DNA of 48,328 bases from Proteus myxofaciens ATCC 19692 (GCF_001654855.1 NZ_LXEN01000098.1:1-48328); one strand, 5' to 3'; shown: positions 1 to 10,562, counted from the first letter of the stretch. A program made the numbers and translations. The notes: a model not told the origin generated them from the letters alone.

Positions 1-15
1 ATGGGTTGGCTTTTT

Positions 16-397
16 TGCGTTTATAGCTTCTAAAAATTAAGCTAACAAAAATTATGGCGAGTAAAAGCGGCTAAAACAGTACGTTCTGATACATCTAAGT
101 AGCCTTCCATCACAATTACTACTTCTTCTACTTTTTCTTCTATAAGCAACTGCACTATTTGTTCATTTTTTTCAATATAAGGTGCATGTAGAAGTTGTGG
201 ATCGTTCGAGTCAAAAGTCCCTCTTGTGTAAGAAGATGAAATACTTCTCTTAATGTATCGCGAGAGATAGCTAATGAATCGCTTAATGCTGTTTCAGAAA
301 GTTTTTCACCAGGAGATAATTCTCCAATAGTAATTTTTTGTCGAATAATATCTGAAATTTTTTGAGAAAGAATTTGTGGTGATGGTTTTACCTGCAT
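16..397 (-). pseudogene. GntR-family regulator, degraded remnant
   Basis: The first 80 codons (397 down to 155) encode a GntR-type winged helix-turn-helix, with the typical stretches GELSPGEKLSE and ISRDTLREVFHLLTQEGLL. The frame then ends abruptly. In another frame of the same strand, about 180 down to 40, a tail follows that resembles the end of an FCD ligand-binding domain (PYIEKNEQIVQLLIEEK, then VSERTVLAAF). Most of the roughly 130-residue FCD domain is missing between the two pieces, so an internal deletion plus frameshift is the simplest reading. It lies divergent to another gene remnant (carboxylase, 552-1040) that it may once have regulated. The DNA-binding part could still be translated, but a functional regulator is unlikely. 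The left boundary is approximate. Confidence 0.6.
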
Positions 398-551
398 TAT
401 CTTTCACTACAGGATTAATATAAAATTCTATTCTATCTAAATGTCAATAAAATGTTAAATTCGCGAGCTTGTTTGCACTTTTGATACCTCATATTTAAAT
501 CTATTGGCTTATTTATCCATCTATTATTAATGGTTCAACAATCTATTATAG

Positions 552-1040
552 ATTGAAGGGGTGGCTAGTGTATTACCTTTTCATCAAGAAATGATGAAAG
601 ATGCTGATTTTACAGAAAATTTTAAAGTACATACTCGTTGGATAGAAACTGATTTTAACGCAATAAATAGTGATTTGCCTCGTAGTAAATCATCAAAAAA
701 TGAAGATTTAGTTCGTACTTTTATTGAAATTGACGGTCGTCGTCATGAACTCGCATTACCAGCCCACTTACTCTCACTTTCGGCAGTAATCCCAAGTGCT
801 ATTAATGCAAATAATGAACTAGAAGAAAACTTAAAAGCGGTTACAGCACCAATCTCAGAGGTATTACATAGCTGGGTATTATCTGACGGCGATAACGTTA
901 GTGAAGGCGATGTGATAGCTATAATGGAAGCAATAAAAATGGAAGTTCAGGTTATTGCTTCTCGTTATGGAGTGTTACAGCAAAAAGCTAAAACAGGTGA
1001 ATATTTTTCAGCAGAATCGGTCTTAGCTGAAATTAATTAG
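552..1040 (+). pseudogene. C-terminal remnant of a biotin-dependent carboxylase alpha subunit
   Basis: The reading frame starts in the middle of a protein. From 552, directly after an in-frame TAG, it reads IEGVASVLPFHQEM and then KVHTRWIETDF, which is how the biotin-carboxylase domain of acyl-CoA carboxylase alpha subunits ends. A linker of about 60 residues and a biotinyl domain follow. The biotin site is EAIKMEV, with Lys about residue 126 counted from the GTG at 561. The ATP-grasp part of about 430 residues is absent, and nothing like it lies upstream. A GTG at 561 preceded by GGGG could start a 159-residue free biotin-carrier protein, so residual expression cannot be excluded, but no partner carboxyltransferase is present. 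The intact enzyme would carboxylate an acyl-CoA. Confidence 0.65.
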
Positions 1041-1075
1041 CTGAAGCCAAAATATCTATTGTTCTATTTATAAAT

Positions 1076-1111
1076 AAAAAGCGGTCTATATAAGATCGCT
1101 TTTTATTTTTT
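1076..1111. terminator. Bidirectional terminator
   Basis: An inverted repeat, AAAAAGCG with CGCTTTTT, is separated by a short AT-rich loop and followed by a T run. It lies between the carboxylase remnant (+) and the PACE gene (-), which converge here, and could serve both. Confidence 0.6.
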
Positions 1112-1117
1112 GACATA

Positions 1118-1558
1118 TTAAGCGCTAGGCGAGCCTTCAGGTAAAGCGGACTTCGGTAAACCAAACACTTTGTCAAATACCCAGTTATATACAAAAGTAT
1201 AACAAGGAATAATGATAATTAAGGCAAAATCCATCACCAATGCCTGCCATAACGAAACATTTAACCACCATGCAATCAATGGAATAAGAAACAATACAAG
1301 CGTCAGCTGAAACCCAATAGCATGAATTAATCGGCGTCTAAAAGTGCGTACTCTTGAAGTTTGGCGACTTTCCCAAAACTCAAATAAACAGTTATAAATA
1401 AAATTCCAGCTAACGGCGATCGTTGTAATCATTAATGCTAAAGGACCCGTTACTGTGGTTGAATTATTTGAGAGTAACGCTAATCCCACTGAAGAAATAA
1501 TCCAACCAATTATTTCATAAGCCGTCACATAGACTATCTTGCGTTTAATACCTTGCAT
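1118..1558 (-). CDS. PACE family (AceI-like) multidrug efflux protein
   Basis: A 146-residue inner-membrane protein with two tandem bacterial transmembrane pair domains, giving four predicted helices. It follows the AceI pattern throughout: an N-terminal KRKIVYVTAYEIIGW, then WNFIYNCLFEFWE, a second RRLIHAIGFQ, and a C-terminal YTFVYNWVFDKVFG. PACE proteins export synthetic biocides such as chlorhexidine, and short-chain diamines, using the proton gradient. Length fits the family. It is divergently transcribed from a LysR-type regulator whose start is about 110 bp away, as with AceR and aceI in Acinetobacter. That pairing suggests inducible expression. The exact substrate is not predictable from sequence. 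Confidence 0.85.
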   Translation of the reverse strand: MQGIKRKIVYVTAYEIIGWIISSVGLALLSNNSTTVTGPLALMITTIAVSWNFIYNCLFEFWESRQTSRVRTFRRRLIHAIGFQLTLVLFLIPLIAWWLNVSLWQALVMDFALIIIIPCYTFVYNWVFDKVFGLPKSALPEGSPSA

Positions 1559-1667
1559 CTATTTCTCTTTTCTGTGGATAAGAATGATTAAGCATCGTAA
1601 GATAAATCAATCAAAATGACAGAGAAAGTCAGCTAGTATCAATTTAACTGAAATATCAGGAGTGAAT

Positions 1668-2570
1668 ATGCAGTTTTCAAGCGAACATATTGCGTTATTT
1701 TTAGCAGTGATGGATAAAGGCTCTTTCTCTGCTGCAGCTCGTTCACTAAATAGAGTGCCATCAGCCGTGAGTATGGCGATTGGAAATATGGAAGCAGAAT
1801 TAGGCTATGCTCTTTTTGAGCGTTCATCTCGAGAGCCTAAGCCGACTGAAAAAGCGAAAGCACTTGAACCTCATGCAAGAATGATTGCTGAACAATTAAA
1901 GCTTTTACAGGTTCATGCGCAAGAATTATCGATGGATCTAGAAAGTATATTAAATATTGGTGTGGCTGCTGATATTAATCCTGATTATTTATTACCTGCG
2001 TTATCTGAGCTTACTCAGCGTTATCCTTTGTTGAATGTGAACATTATAACGGCAGCACAAGACGATATTATCGAAATGCTACATTCTCATAAAATTCAGC
2101 TTAGCCTTGTCTATGGTGGGTTATATGTTAATGGCGATGAGCAATTTCAGTATTTAGGCTCAGAATCGTTAGTGGCAACGATTTCAGCAAGCCATATTGC
2201 ATTAGCGCATCCAGCGGGTGTATTTATTGAAGATTTAGTGAATATTCGTCAAATAATGATTGCTAGCCCAACAAAAAAATTACGAGACGTGCGTTCTTTA
2301 GTTGCAACAAATTATTGGCAAACCGATAGTTTTCAAATGGCATTAGGCATGGTTGAAGCAGGCATGGGATGGGGAAATCTACCTTATTCATTGATTTATA
2401 ATCAGCTTCAAAAAGGCAAATTAAAACGACTTGAATTTAAAAATACGAAAAATGAATTGCGTTTACCGATACATGCTATGTGGTTAAAAGAGGAATCATT
2501 ACAAAAAGGGGCAAAAGAATTAGTTGAGCTGATGAATATTCATCAGCCCATTGTACCTAATTTTGACTAA
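1668..2570 (+). CDS. LysR-family transcriptional regulator
   Basis: A 300-residue LysR-type regulator. The N-terminal winged helix-turn-helix is clear ([37 protein letters not shown], roughly residues 10-45) and is followed by a periplasmic-binding-like effector domain. I place the start at ATG 1668 because AGGAG at 1657-1661 is 6 nt upstream. The in-frame GTG at 1662 would abut the ribosome site. Its divergent neighbour is the PACE efflux gene, so activation of that gene is the most likely role, by analogy with AceR. The stop codon overlaps the convergent narL stop by 4 bp, leaving no room for a terminator between them. Confidence 0.85.
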   Translation: MQFSSEHIALFLAVMDKGSFSAAARSLNRVPSAVSMAIGNMEAELGYALFERSSREPKPTEKAKALEPHARMIAEQLKLLQVHAQELSMDLESILNIGVAADINPDYLLPALSELTQRYPLLNVNIITAAQDDIIEMLHSHKIQLSLVYGGLYVNGDEQFQYLGSESLVATISASHIALAHPAGVFIEDLVNIRQIMIASPTKKLRDVRSLVATNYWQTDSFQMALGMVEAGMGWGNLPYSLIYNQLQKGKLKRLEFKNTKNELRLPIHAMWLKEESLQKGAKELVELMNIHQPIVPNFD

Positions 2571-3229
2571 TCAACGCGTTGTTGATGTACCCAAACTGCC
2601 ACTTCCACACGTGATTTTAGCTTCATTTTTTTCAGTAAATGTTTTACATGAACTTTAACTGTGCTTTCTGTGATATCAAGCTTACGCGCGATCATTTTAT
2701 TCGATAACCCTTGAGCTATCAGTTTTAAGATATCGCGTTCACGAGGTGTAAGTTGTTCAATATCTCGATCATTATCAGATCTATCTTCACGTAATGATTC
2801 AGCCAAAATAGGTGTTAAGGTTGGGCTTACCACCATTTTACCTGCTGCTGCTTGTTTTAGTGCTGCAAGTAAATCTTCTGGCTCCATATCTTTTAAAAGG
2901 TAACCATCTGCACCACGTTTTAATGCTGTGACTAAATCATCGCTATAGTTTGATACACTAAACACGACGATCCTTCCTGATAAGGATTTTAAACGTAATT
3001 GATCGAGTGTCTCAAAACCATTCATTCCTGGCATATTGAGATCAAGTAAAATTAAATCAGGATCGAGTTCTTCCGCTAATTTTATCCCTTCAATTCCGTC
3101 ACCCGCTTCACCGACAACGGTTAATGTAGTATCTAAGCTAAGAAGTTGCTTTACACCATTGCGCAACATTGGGTGATCATCAATTAATAAAATTGTCGCT
3201 TTTTCCGCGATTGATCCCATATTATTCAT
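2567..3229 (-). CDS. narL: Nitrate/nitrite response regulator NarL
   Basis: A 220-residue two-component response regulator. The receiver domain spans about residues 12-130, with acidic residues in LLIDDHP and the phospho-acceptor Asp63 in [13 protein letters not shown] LuxR/FixJ-type helix-turn-helix follows ([22 protein letters not shown], then [17 protein letters not shown]). It closely matches E. coli NarL. The start overlaps the end of narX by 8 bp, so the pair is translationally coupled. Phosphorylated NarL normally activates nitrate reductase genes and represses alternative anaerobic pathways such as fumarate reductase. The nar and frd operons in this window are its expected targets. 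Confidence 0.95.
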   Translation of the reverse strand: MNNMGSIAEKATILLIDDHPMLRNGVKQLLSLDTTLTVVGEAGDGIEGIKLAEELDPDLILLDLNMPGMNGFETLDQLRLKSLSGRIVVFSVSNYSDDLVTALKRGADGYLLKDMEPEDLLAALKQAAAGKMVVSPTLTPILAESLREDRSDNDRDIEQLTPRERDILKLIAQGLSNKMIARKLDITESTVKVHVKHLLKKMKLKSRVEVAVWVHQQRVD

Positions 3230-5051
3230 TACGACTTACTCCATTTTCGACAGGATCTTTATGTGTAGTAATTAATGGAAATTTAACAATAACTTGTGTT
3301 CCGCCCTGTTCACGAACACTAATAGTATAAGAGCCATTAAGGCTATTTGCGCGTTCACGCATAATAATTAATCCATAATGATTTAATTTTTCGGGATTAG
3401 GGCCAATTCCTTCGCCATTATCACTAATTTTTAATTCAATCTTACCATCATCAAGCGCTAAAAAGACTTCAGCCCAGTTCGCATTTGCATGTTGTAAAAT
3501 ATTATTAAGCGCTTCACGAACAATTTGTACAACATGAATACTTTGATGTGAGTTAACGCATTTTGCTGGTAGCTGATAATCAAAATTAATCGTAAAGCCT
3601 AAACGTTGATTAAATTCAGATAAAGTACTTTCTAATGCAGCCAATAATCCAGGTTCCGTAAGTTTTAAACGAAACGTCGTTAATAATTCTCTTAATTGGC
3701 GATAGGCGACATTAAGTTCTTGCCGCATCTCTTTTAATAATTTTTGGCAGTTATCAGGCAATGTTTCAGATTGAATCTGTAAATAACTGACTTGCATTTT
3801 TAAACATGAAAGTGATTGTGCAATAGAATCATGAAGCTCACGAGCAATCGCAGAACGCTCATCCATAAGTAATAGCTGTTGTTGTTGTTCGTTTTGTTGT
3901 TCCATTGCTAACATTGCTGAAATTTGTTTTGTTAATAATAACATAAGGTTATTTTGTTCGTCAGTGAGTGTAACACCATCAGGCAGTTGCATTACAAATA
4001 GCCCATAACGATGAAGATTATCACTGAGTTCCCAATGTAATAACGTATTACTTAAAGAAGGCTTTATAAATAAATGATCATCACAGCGCTCACATTGCTT
4101 ATCAGGACAATAGTTAGGACGTGATTGTGGATCTAAACTTATCTCATTAAATAGAGTGTGGTGGTTATCTTCATATAGACGTATTTGTAAATAAGCACTA
4201 GGAATAATGTGTTGAAGTTCTAATAAAATTTGTCTTAAGCGTGAGCAAAGCGGTGCTTGTGAATGCAACTGTTGACTTGAATGGTAAAGATAAGAAAGTA
4301 CTTGGTTTTTTTGTTGCAAATCCTGTGTTTTTTCAACAACTCTTTTTTCTAATTCACTATAAAGGGTTGAAAGTTCTTCAGACATAGTATTGAAAGCAAT
4401 GCCTAATGTAGAGATTTCGTCGTGATGGATATGATGTTCAAAGCGTGTTGAAAAATTACCATGACCAATCGAATTAGCCATTTTCATCAATTGTTGCCAA
4501 GGATGCAATAAGCGCCTGCGAAAATGCCAAACAGATCCAAAAAGTAATAAAAAGGTGAGTGCGGTAAATGTAAATTGAGTATAAGCAACAAGGCGTATTT
4601 TTTGTTCAGTGAGTTGATCAATACCTAGTACTAATTCATCAAGTTGAGAAACAAAATTAACAACTTCCTGCTGTGCATCCTGAGATGATTTAGCCTTAAT
4701 TAATGTCGGTTTTAATATTTGTTGCCAGTATTTATTGAGTTTTTCATATTGATTTTTGAGTGAAGGCGTACTGATTACCTGAAGTAATTCATCACTTTTT
4801 AAATCATTTTCTAACTCATTAATATATTTTAAGCTATACTCATCGTTAGGAAAGGATGCCAATAAGCGATAACTCTGCATTCGCAAGGAACCAGACTTAT
4901 TTATTGCATGTGCATTACCTTGAACACTTAAGATAATATGATTAGAAATAGCCATGCCAACCACGCCTAATAGCGTAAAAAGCAACATTAGAATGGCGAT
5001 TTGGTTGATTATAGAAAAACGGTAGTTCCAACGAACTTGATTAGTTGTCAT
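3222..5051 (-). CDS. narX: Nitrate/nitrite sensor kinase NarX
   Basis: A 609-residue inner-membrane histidine kinase. An N-terminal helix (about 14-36) is followed by a periplasmic sensor containing the nitrate-binding P-box ([14 protein letters not shown], about 50-65). A second helix lies near 160-175, then a HAMP segment and a central region with a cysteine cluster (CPDKQCERC). The HisKA_3 dimerisation helix with the phosphorylated His is in [13 protein letters not shown], and a C-terminal ATPase domain carries DNGEGIG. This order and length fit NarX rather than NarQ. It is the first gene of narXL and is transcribed divergently from narK across a 0.3-kb control region. Confidence 0.95.
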   Translation of the reverse strand: MTTNQVRWNYRFSIINQIAILMLLFTLLGVVGMAISNHIILSVQGNAHAINKSGSLRMQSYRLLASFPNDEYSLKYINELENDLKSDELLQVISTPSLKNQYEKLNKYWQQILKPTLIKAKSSQDAQQEVVNFVSQLDELVLGIDQLTEQKIRLVAYTQFTFTALTFLLLFGSVWHFRRRLLHPWQQLMKMANSIGHGNFSTRFEHHIHHDEISTLGIAFNTMSEELSTLYSELEKRVVEKTQDLQQKNQVLSYLYHSSQQLHSQAPLCSRLRQILLELQHIIPSAYLQIRLYEDNHHTLFNEISLDPQSRPNYCPDKQCERCDDHLFIKPSLSNTLLHWELSDNLHRYGLFVMQLPDGVTLTDEQNNLMLLLTKQISAMLAMEQQNEQQQQLLLMDERSAIARELHDSIAQSLSCLKMQVSYLQIQSETLPDNCQKLLKEMRQELNVAYRQLRELLTTFRLKLTEPGLLAALESTLSEFNQRLGFTINFDYQLPAKCVNSHQSIHVVQIVREALNNILQHANANWAEVFLALDDGKIELKISDNGEGIGPNPEKLNHYGLIIMRERANSLNGSYTISVREQGGTQVIVKFPLITTHKDPVENGVSRNE

Positions 5052-5347
5052 GACTTTTTTCTCAGTATTACTTTACACTATCTTGCCTTAAAAACACCCT
5101 CAATGTCATATACTACTAAAGTATTACTCCTAAATATCTATCATTAATTATTTCATCTATAAACTATAAGGTTATTTGATTAATTCTTTGATTTATAATC
5201 ATTAAGTAATAGTACTACTCTTAATACTTAAGTATAAACCCAAGCTTTAGTTCAAAAATCAAACAAATGTTTGCTTGATTCAGATCATGACGAGTAAATA
5301 AATCTAATCGTAAAAAGGTGTCAATTTAACCGTTAACCGAGGTTGTT
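5052..5347. promoter_or_regulatory. narX/narK divergent control region with NarL heptamers
   Basis: No gene is seen in this 296-bp AT-rich stretch. It holds a 7-2-7 inverted pair resembling a NarL/NarP site at 5111-5126: TACTACT, then AA, then AGTATTA, matching TACYNMT exactly on the left and six of seven on the right. A second TACTACT heptamer is at 5213-5219, and the palindrome ATACTTAAGTAT lies at 5225-5236. Together with the FNR box at 5275-5288 this is the arrangement expected for a nitrate- and anaerobiosis-controlled narK promoter. Heptamers are degenerate, so individual sites are less certain than the region as a whole. Confidence 0.55.
5275..5288. promoter_or_regulatory. FNR box upstream of narK
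   Basis: TTGAT-TCAG-ATCAT matches the FNR consensus TTGAT-N4-ATCAA at nine of ten positions. Centred at 5281.5, it would sit at -41.5 if transcription starts near 5323. A weak -10-like TAAAAA at 5311-5316 fits that start, typical of a class II FNR-activated promoter with a poor core. Confidence 0.65.
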
Positions 5348-6742
5348 ATGGCACTCACTCAACACCAAGAAAAAACCAAAAAAGGTGTTATCGAAGATTG
5401 GCATCCTGAAGATAAAGCTTTTTGGGAAAAAACAGGGCAAAAAGTCGCATCACGTAATTTATGGATTTCTATTCCTTGTTTACTTTTATCTTTTTGCGTT
5501 TGGATGCTTTTTAGCGCAGTTGCTGTCAATTTGAATAAAGTTGGCTTTAACTTTACCACAGATCAACTCTTTATGTTGACCGCGCTACCTTCTGTTTCTG
5601 GCGCGATTTTACGTGTTCCTTATTCATTTGTTATCCCTATTTTCGGCGGTCGTCGTTGGACTGCAATCAGCACAATCTTTCTTATCATTCCTTGCTTATG
5701 GCTAGGATTTGCGGTGCAAGATACTACAACGACTTATTCCACTTTCATTATTATTTCACTTCTGTGTGGTTTTGCTGGTGCAAACTTTGCATCTAGTATG
5801 GCTAATATTAGCTTTTTCTTTCCTAAAGCTCGTCAAGGTGGTGCGCTAGGCCTTAATGGTGGATTGGGTAACTTGGGTGTCAGTGTGATGCAATTAATTG
5901 CCCCCTTTGTTATCGGTATTGGTGTCTTCACTATGTTTAGTGGCCCTGGTGTTGAGCAAGCTGATGGCTCTCACTTATGGCTAGAAAATGCGGCTTGGAT
6001 TTGGGTACCCTTTTTAATTATTTTCACTTTTGCTGCTTGGTTTGGTATGAATGACTTAGCTGCAAATAAAGCTTCTTTACGCCAGCAACTTCCCGTTCTT
6101 AAACGTGGTCACCTTTGGTTACTTAGTATTCTTTACCTGTGTTCTTTTGGTTCATTTATCGGCTTCTCTGCTGGTTTTGCCATGCTTTCTAAAACACAGT
6201 TTCCAGATATTGTTATTTTGCACTATGCCTTCTTTGGTCCTTTCTTAGGTGCCTTAGCGCGTCCTGTTGGTGGTGCATTATCCGATAAATTCGGTGGTAT
6301 TCGCGTCACGCTGATTAACTTCATCATTATGGCTATTTTCTCTGCACTTTTATTCTTAACTTTGCCAGAACAGGGTGCTGGTGGCTCATTTATTGCTTTT
6401 TACGGCGTATTTATGGTGCTGTTTTTAACTGCCGGTTTAGGAAGTGGTTCAACATTCCAAATGATTGCGGTGGTCTTTAGAAAAGTCACTATTGATCGTA
6501 TGAAAGCACAAGGTGCAAGTAATGAAGATGCTCAAAAAGAAGCGGTAACAGAAAGCGCCGCTGCCCTTGGCTTTATCTCTGCTATTGGTGCTATTGGTGG
6601 ATTTTTTATCCCAAAAGCCTTTGGTACATCACTCGCGATGACTGGGTCACCTGCAGGAGCAATGAAAATCTTTGTTCTCTTTTATGTCGCCTGCGTTCTG
6701 ATCACTTGGTTGGTCTATGGACGTAAACAAAACAAACAATAA
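5348..6742 (+). CDS. narK: Nitrate/nitrite transporter NarK
   Basis: A 464-residue major facilitator protein with about 12 membrane helices, the same size as E. coli NarK. The two glycine-rich nitrate signature motifs are visible: GLNGGLGNLGVSVMQ in the first half and GLGSGSTFQMIAVVF in the second. Substrate-binding arginine Arg89 is present (GAILRVPYSF). It exchanges cytoplasmic nitrite for external nitrate. Only 58 bp separate it from narG and no convincing terminator lies between, so it probably heads a narKGHJI transcript. In E. coli, by contrast, narG has a separate long promoter region. Confidence 0.95.
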   Translation: MALTQHQEKTKKGVIEDWHPEDKAFWEKTGQKVASRNLWISIPCLLLSFCVWMLFSAVAVNLNKVGFNFTTDQLFMLTALPSVSGAILRVPYSFVIPIFGGRRWTAISTIFLIIPCLWLGFAVQDTTTTYSTFIIISLLCGFAGANFASSMANISFFFPKARQGGALGLNGGLGNLGVSVMQLIAPFVIGIGVFTMFSGPGVEQADGSHLWLENAAWIWVPFLIIFTFAAWFGMNDLAANKASLRQQLPVLKRGHLWLLSILYLCSFGSFIGFSAGFAMLSKTQFPDIVILHYAFFGPFLGALARPVGGALSDKFGGIRVTLINFIIMAIFSALLFLTLPEQGAGGSFIAFYGVFMVLFLTAGLGSGSTFQMIAVVFRKVTIDRMKAQGASNEDAQKEAVTESAAALGFISAIGAIGGFFIPKAFGTSLAMTGSPAGAMKIFVLFYVACVLITWLVYGRKQNKQ

Positions 6743-6800
6743 TGACAAATTATATTTTTATGCAATGTGAGAGCGCTACTGCGCGTTGGGAGATCATCTA

Positions 6801-9800
6801 ATGAGTAAATTTCTCGATAGATTCCGCTATTTTAAACAACTTGGTGATACCTTTTCAAAAGATCATGGCCAAGAACTCAATGTTAATCGTGATTGGGAAG
6901 ACGGTTATCGTAGCCGTTGGCAACATGACAAAATTGTTCGCTCTACTCATGGTGTTAACTGTACTGGCTCATGTAGCTGGAAAATCTATGTCAAAAATGG
7001 CTTAGTGACTTGGGAAACCCAGCAAACGGATTATCCTCGTACTCGCCCTGATTTACCCGATCATGAACCTCGTGGGTGCCCTCGTGGTGCAAGTTATTCG
7101 TGGTATTTATACAGCGCTAATCGTGTCAAATATCCTATGGTACGTAAGCGTTTAATCAAATTATGGCGTGAAGCAAAAGCAGAATATAGCGATCCTGTTG
7201 ATGCATGGGCTTCGATTATTCGTTCACCCGAAAAAACAAAAAGTTATAAGCAAGCTCGTGGTCGTGGCGGTTTTGTTCGTTCATCATGGTCTGAAGTTAA
7301 TGAATTAATTGCAGCCGCGAATATTGTTACAGCTAAAGAATTTGGTCCTGATCGTATTATTGGCTTTTCACCAATCCCTGCCATGTCAATGGTGTCATAT
7401 GCTGCGGGAGCTCGTTACTTATCGCTGATTGGTGGCGCATGCTTAAGTTTCTACGATTGGTATTGCGATTTACCACCAGCATCACCAATGACATGGGGTG
7501 AGCAAACAGACGTTCCTGAATCTGCTGACTGGTATAACTCGTCTTACCTTATTGCCTGGGGTTCTAACGTTCCTCAAACACGTACACCTGATGCACATTT
7601 CTTCACAGAAGTTCGCTATAAAGGCACAAAAACCGTCGCAGTTACGCCTGACTACGCTGAAATTGCAAAATTATGTGACCAATGGTTAAACCCTAAACAA
7701 GGTACTGATAGCGCAATGGCGATGGCGATGGGACACGTTATTCTTAACGAGTTCCACGTAAAACGCCAAGCTGAATATTTCAGTAACTATGTGCGTACTT
7801 ACACCGATATGCCTATGTTGGTCATGTTAGATAAGCATGATTCAGGTAATTTAGTCGCAGGTCGTATGTTACGTGCTTCTGATCTGGTTAATAATCTTGA
7901 ACAAGAGAAAAACCCAGAATGGAAAACTATTGCAATTGGTGAACAAACCCAGCAATTAGTTGCTCCTCAAGGCTCAATGGGCTTTAGATGGGAAGGTGCG
8001 GCTAAATGGAATCTTGAGCCAAAAGATGGCAAAAGCGGTGAAAATGTCACATTACAGCTTGGTTTATTAGACAACCATGATGATGTTGTTGATGTCGCAT
8101 TTCCTTATTTCGGTGGTATTAAAAGCGAATACTTTGAAGGTGTTGCGCTAAATGATGTCCTTGTACATAAACTCCCTGTTAAGCGCATTACGCTAGCGAA
8201 TGGCGAAGAGAAATATGTCACAACTGTTTATGATTTATTGTTAGCAAACTATGGTGTTGATCGCAGTTTAAATGATGAAAATTGCGCATCAAACTATGAT
8301 GAGATTAAAGCGTATTCACCGGCTTGGGCTGAAAAAGTCACTGGTGTAAATCGCCAAGATATTATCCGTATTGCTCGTGAGTTTGCCGATAATGCAGAAA
8401 AAACTCATGGTCGTTCTATGGTTATCGTGGGTGCAGGTATTAACCACTGGTATCACATGGATATGACTTATCGTGGCATTATCAATATGCTGATTTTCTG
8501 TGGTTGTGTTGGTCAAAGTGGTGGTGGTTGGGCACACTATGTTGGACAAGAAAAGCTACGTCCACAAACTGGTTGGTTACCATTAGCCTTTGGGCTTGAC
8601 TGGCAACGTCCTCCTCGCCATATGAATAGCACCTCATTTTTCTATAATCACTCAAGTCAGTGGCGCTATGAAACTGTTTCGCCTACAGAATTATTATCAC
8701 CTTTAGCGGATAAATCTCGCTTTACGGGGAGTTTGGTTGATATGAATGTGCGTTCAGAGCGCATGGGGTGGTTGCCTTCTGCTCCACAACTTAATCTCAA
8801 TCCACTTTCTATCGCGAAAAAAGCACAAAAAGCGGGTGTTACACCTGCTGATTATACCGTAAACGCATTGAAATCCGGTGAAATCCGTTTTGCATCAGAA
8901 CAACCTGATGATCCACAAAACTTCCCTCGTAATTTATTCATTTGGCGTTCTAACTTATTAGGTTCAGCAGGTAAAGGTCATGAATATTTACTGAAGTACT
9001 TGCTGGGTACAGAAAATGGGTTACAAGGTAAAGATTTAGGCGAACAAGGCCAAGTAAAACCACAAGAAGTAGAATGGCAAGATAAAGGTGGTGAGGGCAA
9101 GGTTGATTTAGTGGTGACATTAGATTTTCGTATGTCTAGCACTTGTTTATTCTCTGATATTGTTTTACCTACTGCGACTTGGTATGAAAAAGATGATATG
9201 AATACATCGGATATGCATCCATTTATTCATCCATTAACGGCTGCTGTTGACCCTGCTTGGGAATCAAAAACAGACTGGGAAATTTACAAAGGTATAGCAA
9301 AAAACTTCTCTAAACTTTGTGTTGGTCATCTAGGTGTTGAAACAGATTTAGTGACGTTACCTATTCAACATGATTCAGCTGCTGAAATGGCGCAGCCTTT
9401 TGATGTGAAAGATTGGAAAAAAGGTGAATGTGATCTTATTCCTGGTAAAACAGCACCACATCTTGTACCTGTAGAGCGTGATTACCCAAATACTTATGCC
9501 CGTTTCACTTCATTAGGACCTTTGTTAGATAAGTTAGGCAATGGTGGTAAAGGTATTAGCTGGAATACACAAGACGAAGTCGATTTCTTAAAAAAACTCA
9601 ATCGTGTTCGCCATGATGGTGTTGCTAAAGACCGTCCTGTTATAGAAACCGCTATAGATGCTGCTGAAGTTATTCTTTCTTTAGCACCAGAAACGAATGG
9701 GCAAGTTGCAGTAAAAGCGTGGGATGCATTAAGTAAAGTTACAGGCCGTGATCATACCCATTTAGCAACTGCGAAAGAAGATGAAAAAATACGTTTTCGC

Positions 9801-10562
9801 GATATCGTTGCACAACCCCGTAAAATTATCTCAAGCCCAACATGGTCAGGGTTAGAAGATGAACATGTCTCTTATAACGCGTGTTATACCAACGTTCATG
9901 AAATGATCCCATGGCGTACATTAAGTGGTCGCCAACAGCTATATCAAGATCATGAGTGGATGCGTGCTTATGGCGAAAGTTTAGTCGTTTATCGCCCACC
10001 TATTGATACACGAGCTATTGATTCAGTAAAAGGCAAAAAACCGAATGGTTTCCCTGAAAAAGCCCTGAACTTCCTGACACCTCATCAAAAATGGGGAATT
10101 CACTCAACTTATAGCGATAACTTATTAATGCTAACACTTGGTCGTGGTGGTCCAGTGGTATGGCTAAGTGAAGATGATGCTAAAGAAATGGGTATTCAAG
10201 ATAACGATTGGGTTGAAGCTTATAACAGCAATGGCGCATTAACAGCGAGAGCAATTGTGAGTCAGCGTATTCCTGACGGTATGATTTATATGTATCACGC
10301 TCAAGAGCGACAAATAAATCTACCCGGCTCAGAAATAACGGGGATGCGAGGTGGTATTCATAACTCCGTCACACGTGTTTGCCCTAAACCAACCCATATG
10401 ATTGGCGGATATGCGCAACTATCCTATAGCTTTAACTACTATGGCACTGTGGGTTCTAATCGTGATGAGTTCGTTGTGGTACGTAAAATGAAACAGATTG
10501 ATTGGCTTGATGGTGAAGGTGATGCATATCAACAGACCCTGAATGGACAGGAGAAGGCATAA
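6801..10562 (+). CDS. narG: Respiratory nitrate reductase A, alpha subunit
   Basis: The molybdenum catalytic subunit, 1253 residues, facing the cytoplasm, which reduces nitrate to nitrite with electrons from quinol through NarI and NarH. The N-terminal FS0 cluster ligands are His50, Cys54, Cys58 and Cys93 (STHGVNCTGSCSW, RGCPRGASYS). The conserved YDWYCDLPPASP segment supplies the molybdenum-ligand Asp. The start is ATG 6801, with GGGAG about 8 nt upstream; an in-frame TTG 15 nt earlier has no ribosome site. Its stop overlaps the narH start by one base (TAATG). Length and sequence match E. coli NarG across the whole protein. Confidence 0.97.
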   Translation: MSKFLDRFRYFKQLGDTFSKDHGQELNVNRDWEDGYRSRWQHDKIVRSTHGVNCTGSCSWKIYVKNGLVTWETQQTDYPRTRPDLPDHEPRGCPRGASYSWYLYSANRVKYPMVRKRLIKLWREAKAEYSDPVDAWASIIRSPEKTKSYKQARGRGGFVRSSWSEVNELIAAANIVTAKEFGPDRIIGFSPIPAMSMVSYAAGARYLSLIGGACLSFYDWYCDLPPASPMTWGEQTDVPESADWYNSSYLIAWGSNVPQTRTPDAHFFTEVRYKGTKTVAVTPDYAEIAKLCDQWLNPKQGTDSAMAMAMGHVILNEFHVKRQAEYFSNYVRTYTDMPMLVMLDKHDSGNLVAGRMLRASDLVNNLEQEKNPEWKTIAIGEQTQQLVAPQGSMGFRWEGAAKWNLEPKDGKSGENVTLQLGLLDNHDDVVDVAFPYFGGIKSEYFEGVALNDVLVHKLPVKRITLANGEEKYVTTVYDLLLANYGVDRSLNDENCASNYDEIKAYSPAWAEKVTGVNRQDIIRIAREFADNAEKTHGRSMVIVGAGINHWYHMDMTYRGIINMLIFCGCVGQSGGGWAHYVGQEKLRPQTGWLPLAFGLDWQRPPRHMNSTSFFYNHSSQWRYETVSPTELLSPLADKSRFTGSLVDMNVRSERMGWLPSAPQLNLNPLSIAKKAQKAGVTPADYTVNALKSGEIRFASEQPDDPQNFPRNLFIWRSNLLGSAGKGHEYLLKYLLGTENGLQGKDLGEQGQVKPQEVEWQDKGGEGKVDLVVTLDFRMSSTCLFSDIVLPTATWYEKDDMNTSDMHPFIHPLTAAVDPAWESKTDWEIYKGIAKNFSKLCVGHLGVETDLVTLPIQHDSAAEMAQPFDVKDWKKGECDLIPGKTAPHLVPVERDYPNTYARFTSLGPLLDKLGNGGKGISWNTQDEVDFLKKLNRVRHDGVAKDRPVIETAIDAAEVILSLAPETNGQVAVKAWDALSKVTGRDHTHLATAKEDEKIRFRDIVAQPRKIISSPTWSGLEDEHVSYNACYTNVHEMIPWRTLSGRQQLYQDHEWMRAYGESLVVYRPPIDTRAIDSVKGKKPNGFPEKALNFLTPHQKWGIHSTYSDNLLMLTLGRGGPVVWLSEDDAKEMGIQDNDWVEAYNSNGALTARAIVSQRIPDGMIYMYHAQERQINLPGSEITGMRGGIHNSVTRVCPKPTHMIGGYAQLSYSFNYYGTVGSNRDEFVVVRKMKQIDWLDGEGDAYQQTLNGQEKA

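Noticed and set aside
5343-5534. Lysine/phenylalanine-rich frame overlapping the start of narK
   Set aside because: It is an out-of-frame shadow of narK, which has full-length similarity to known transporters.
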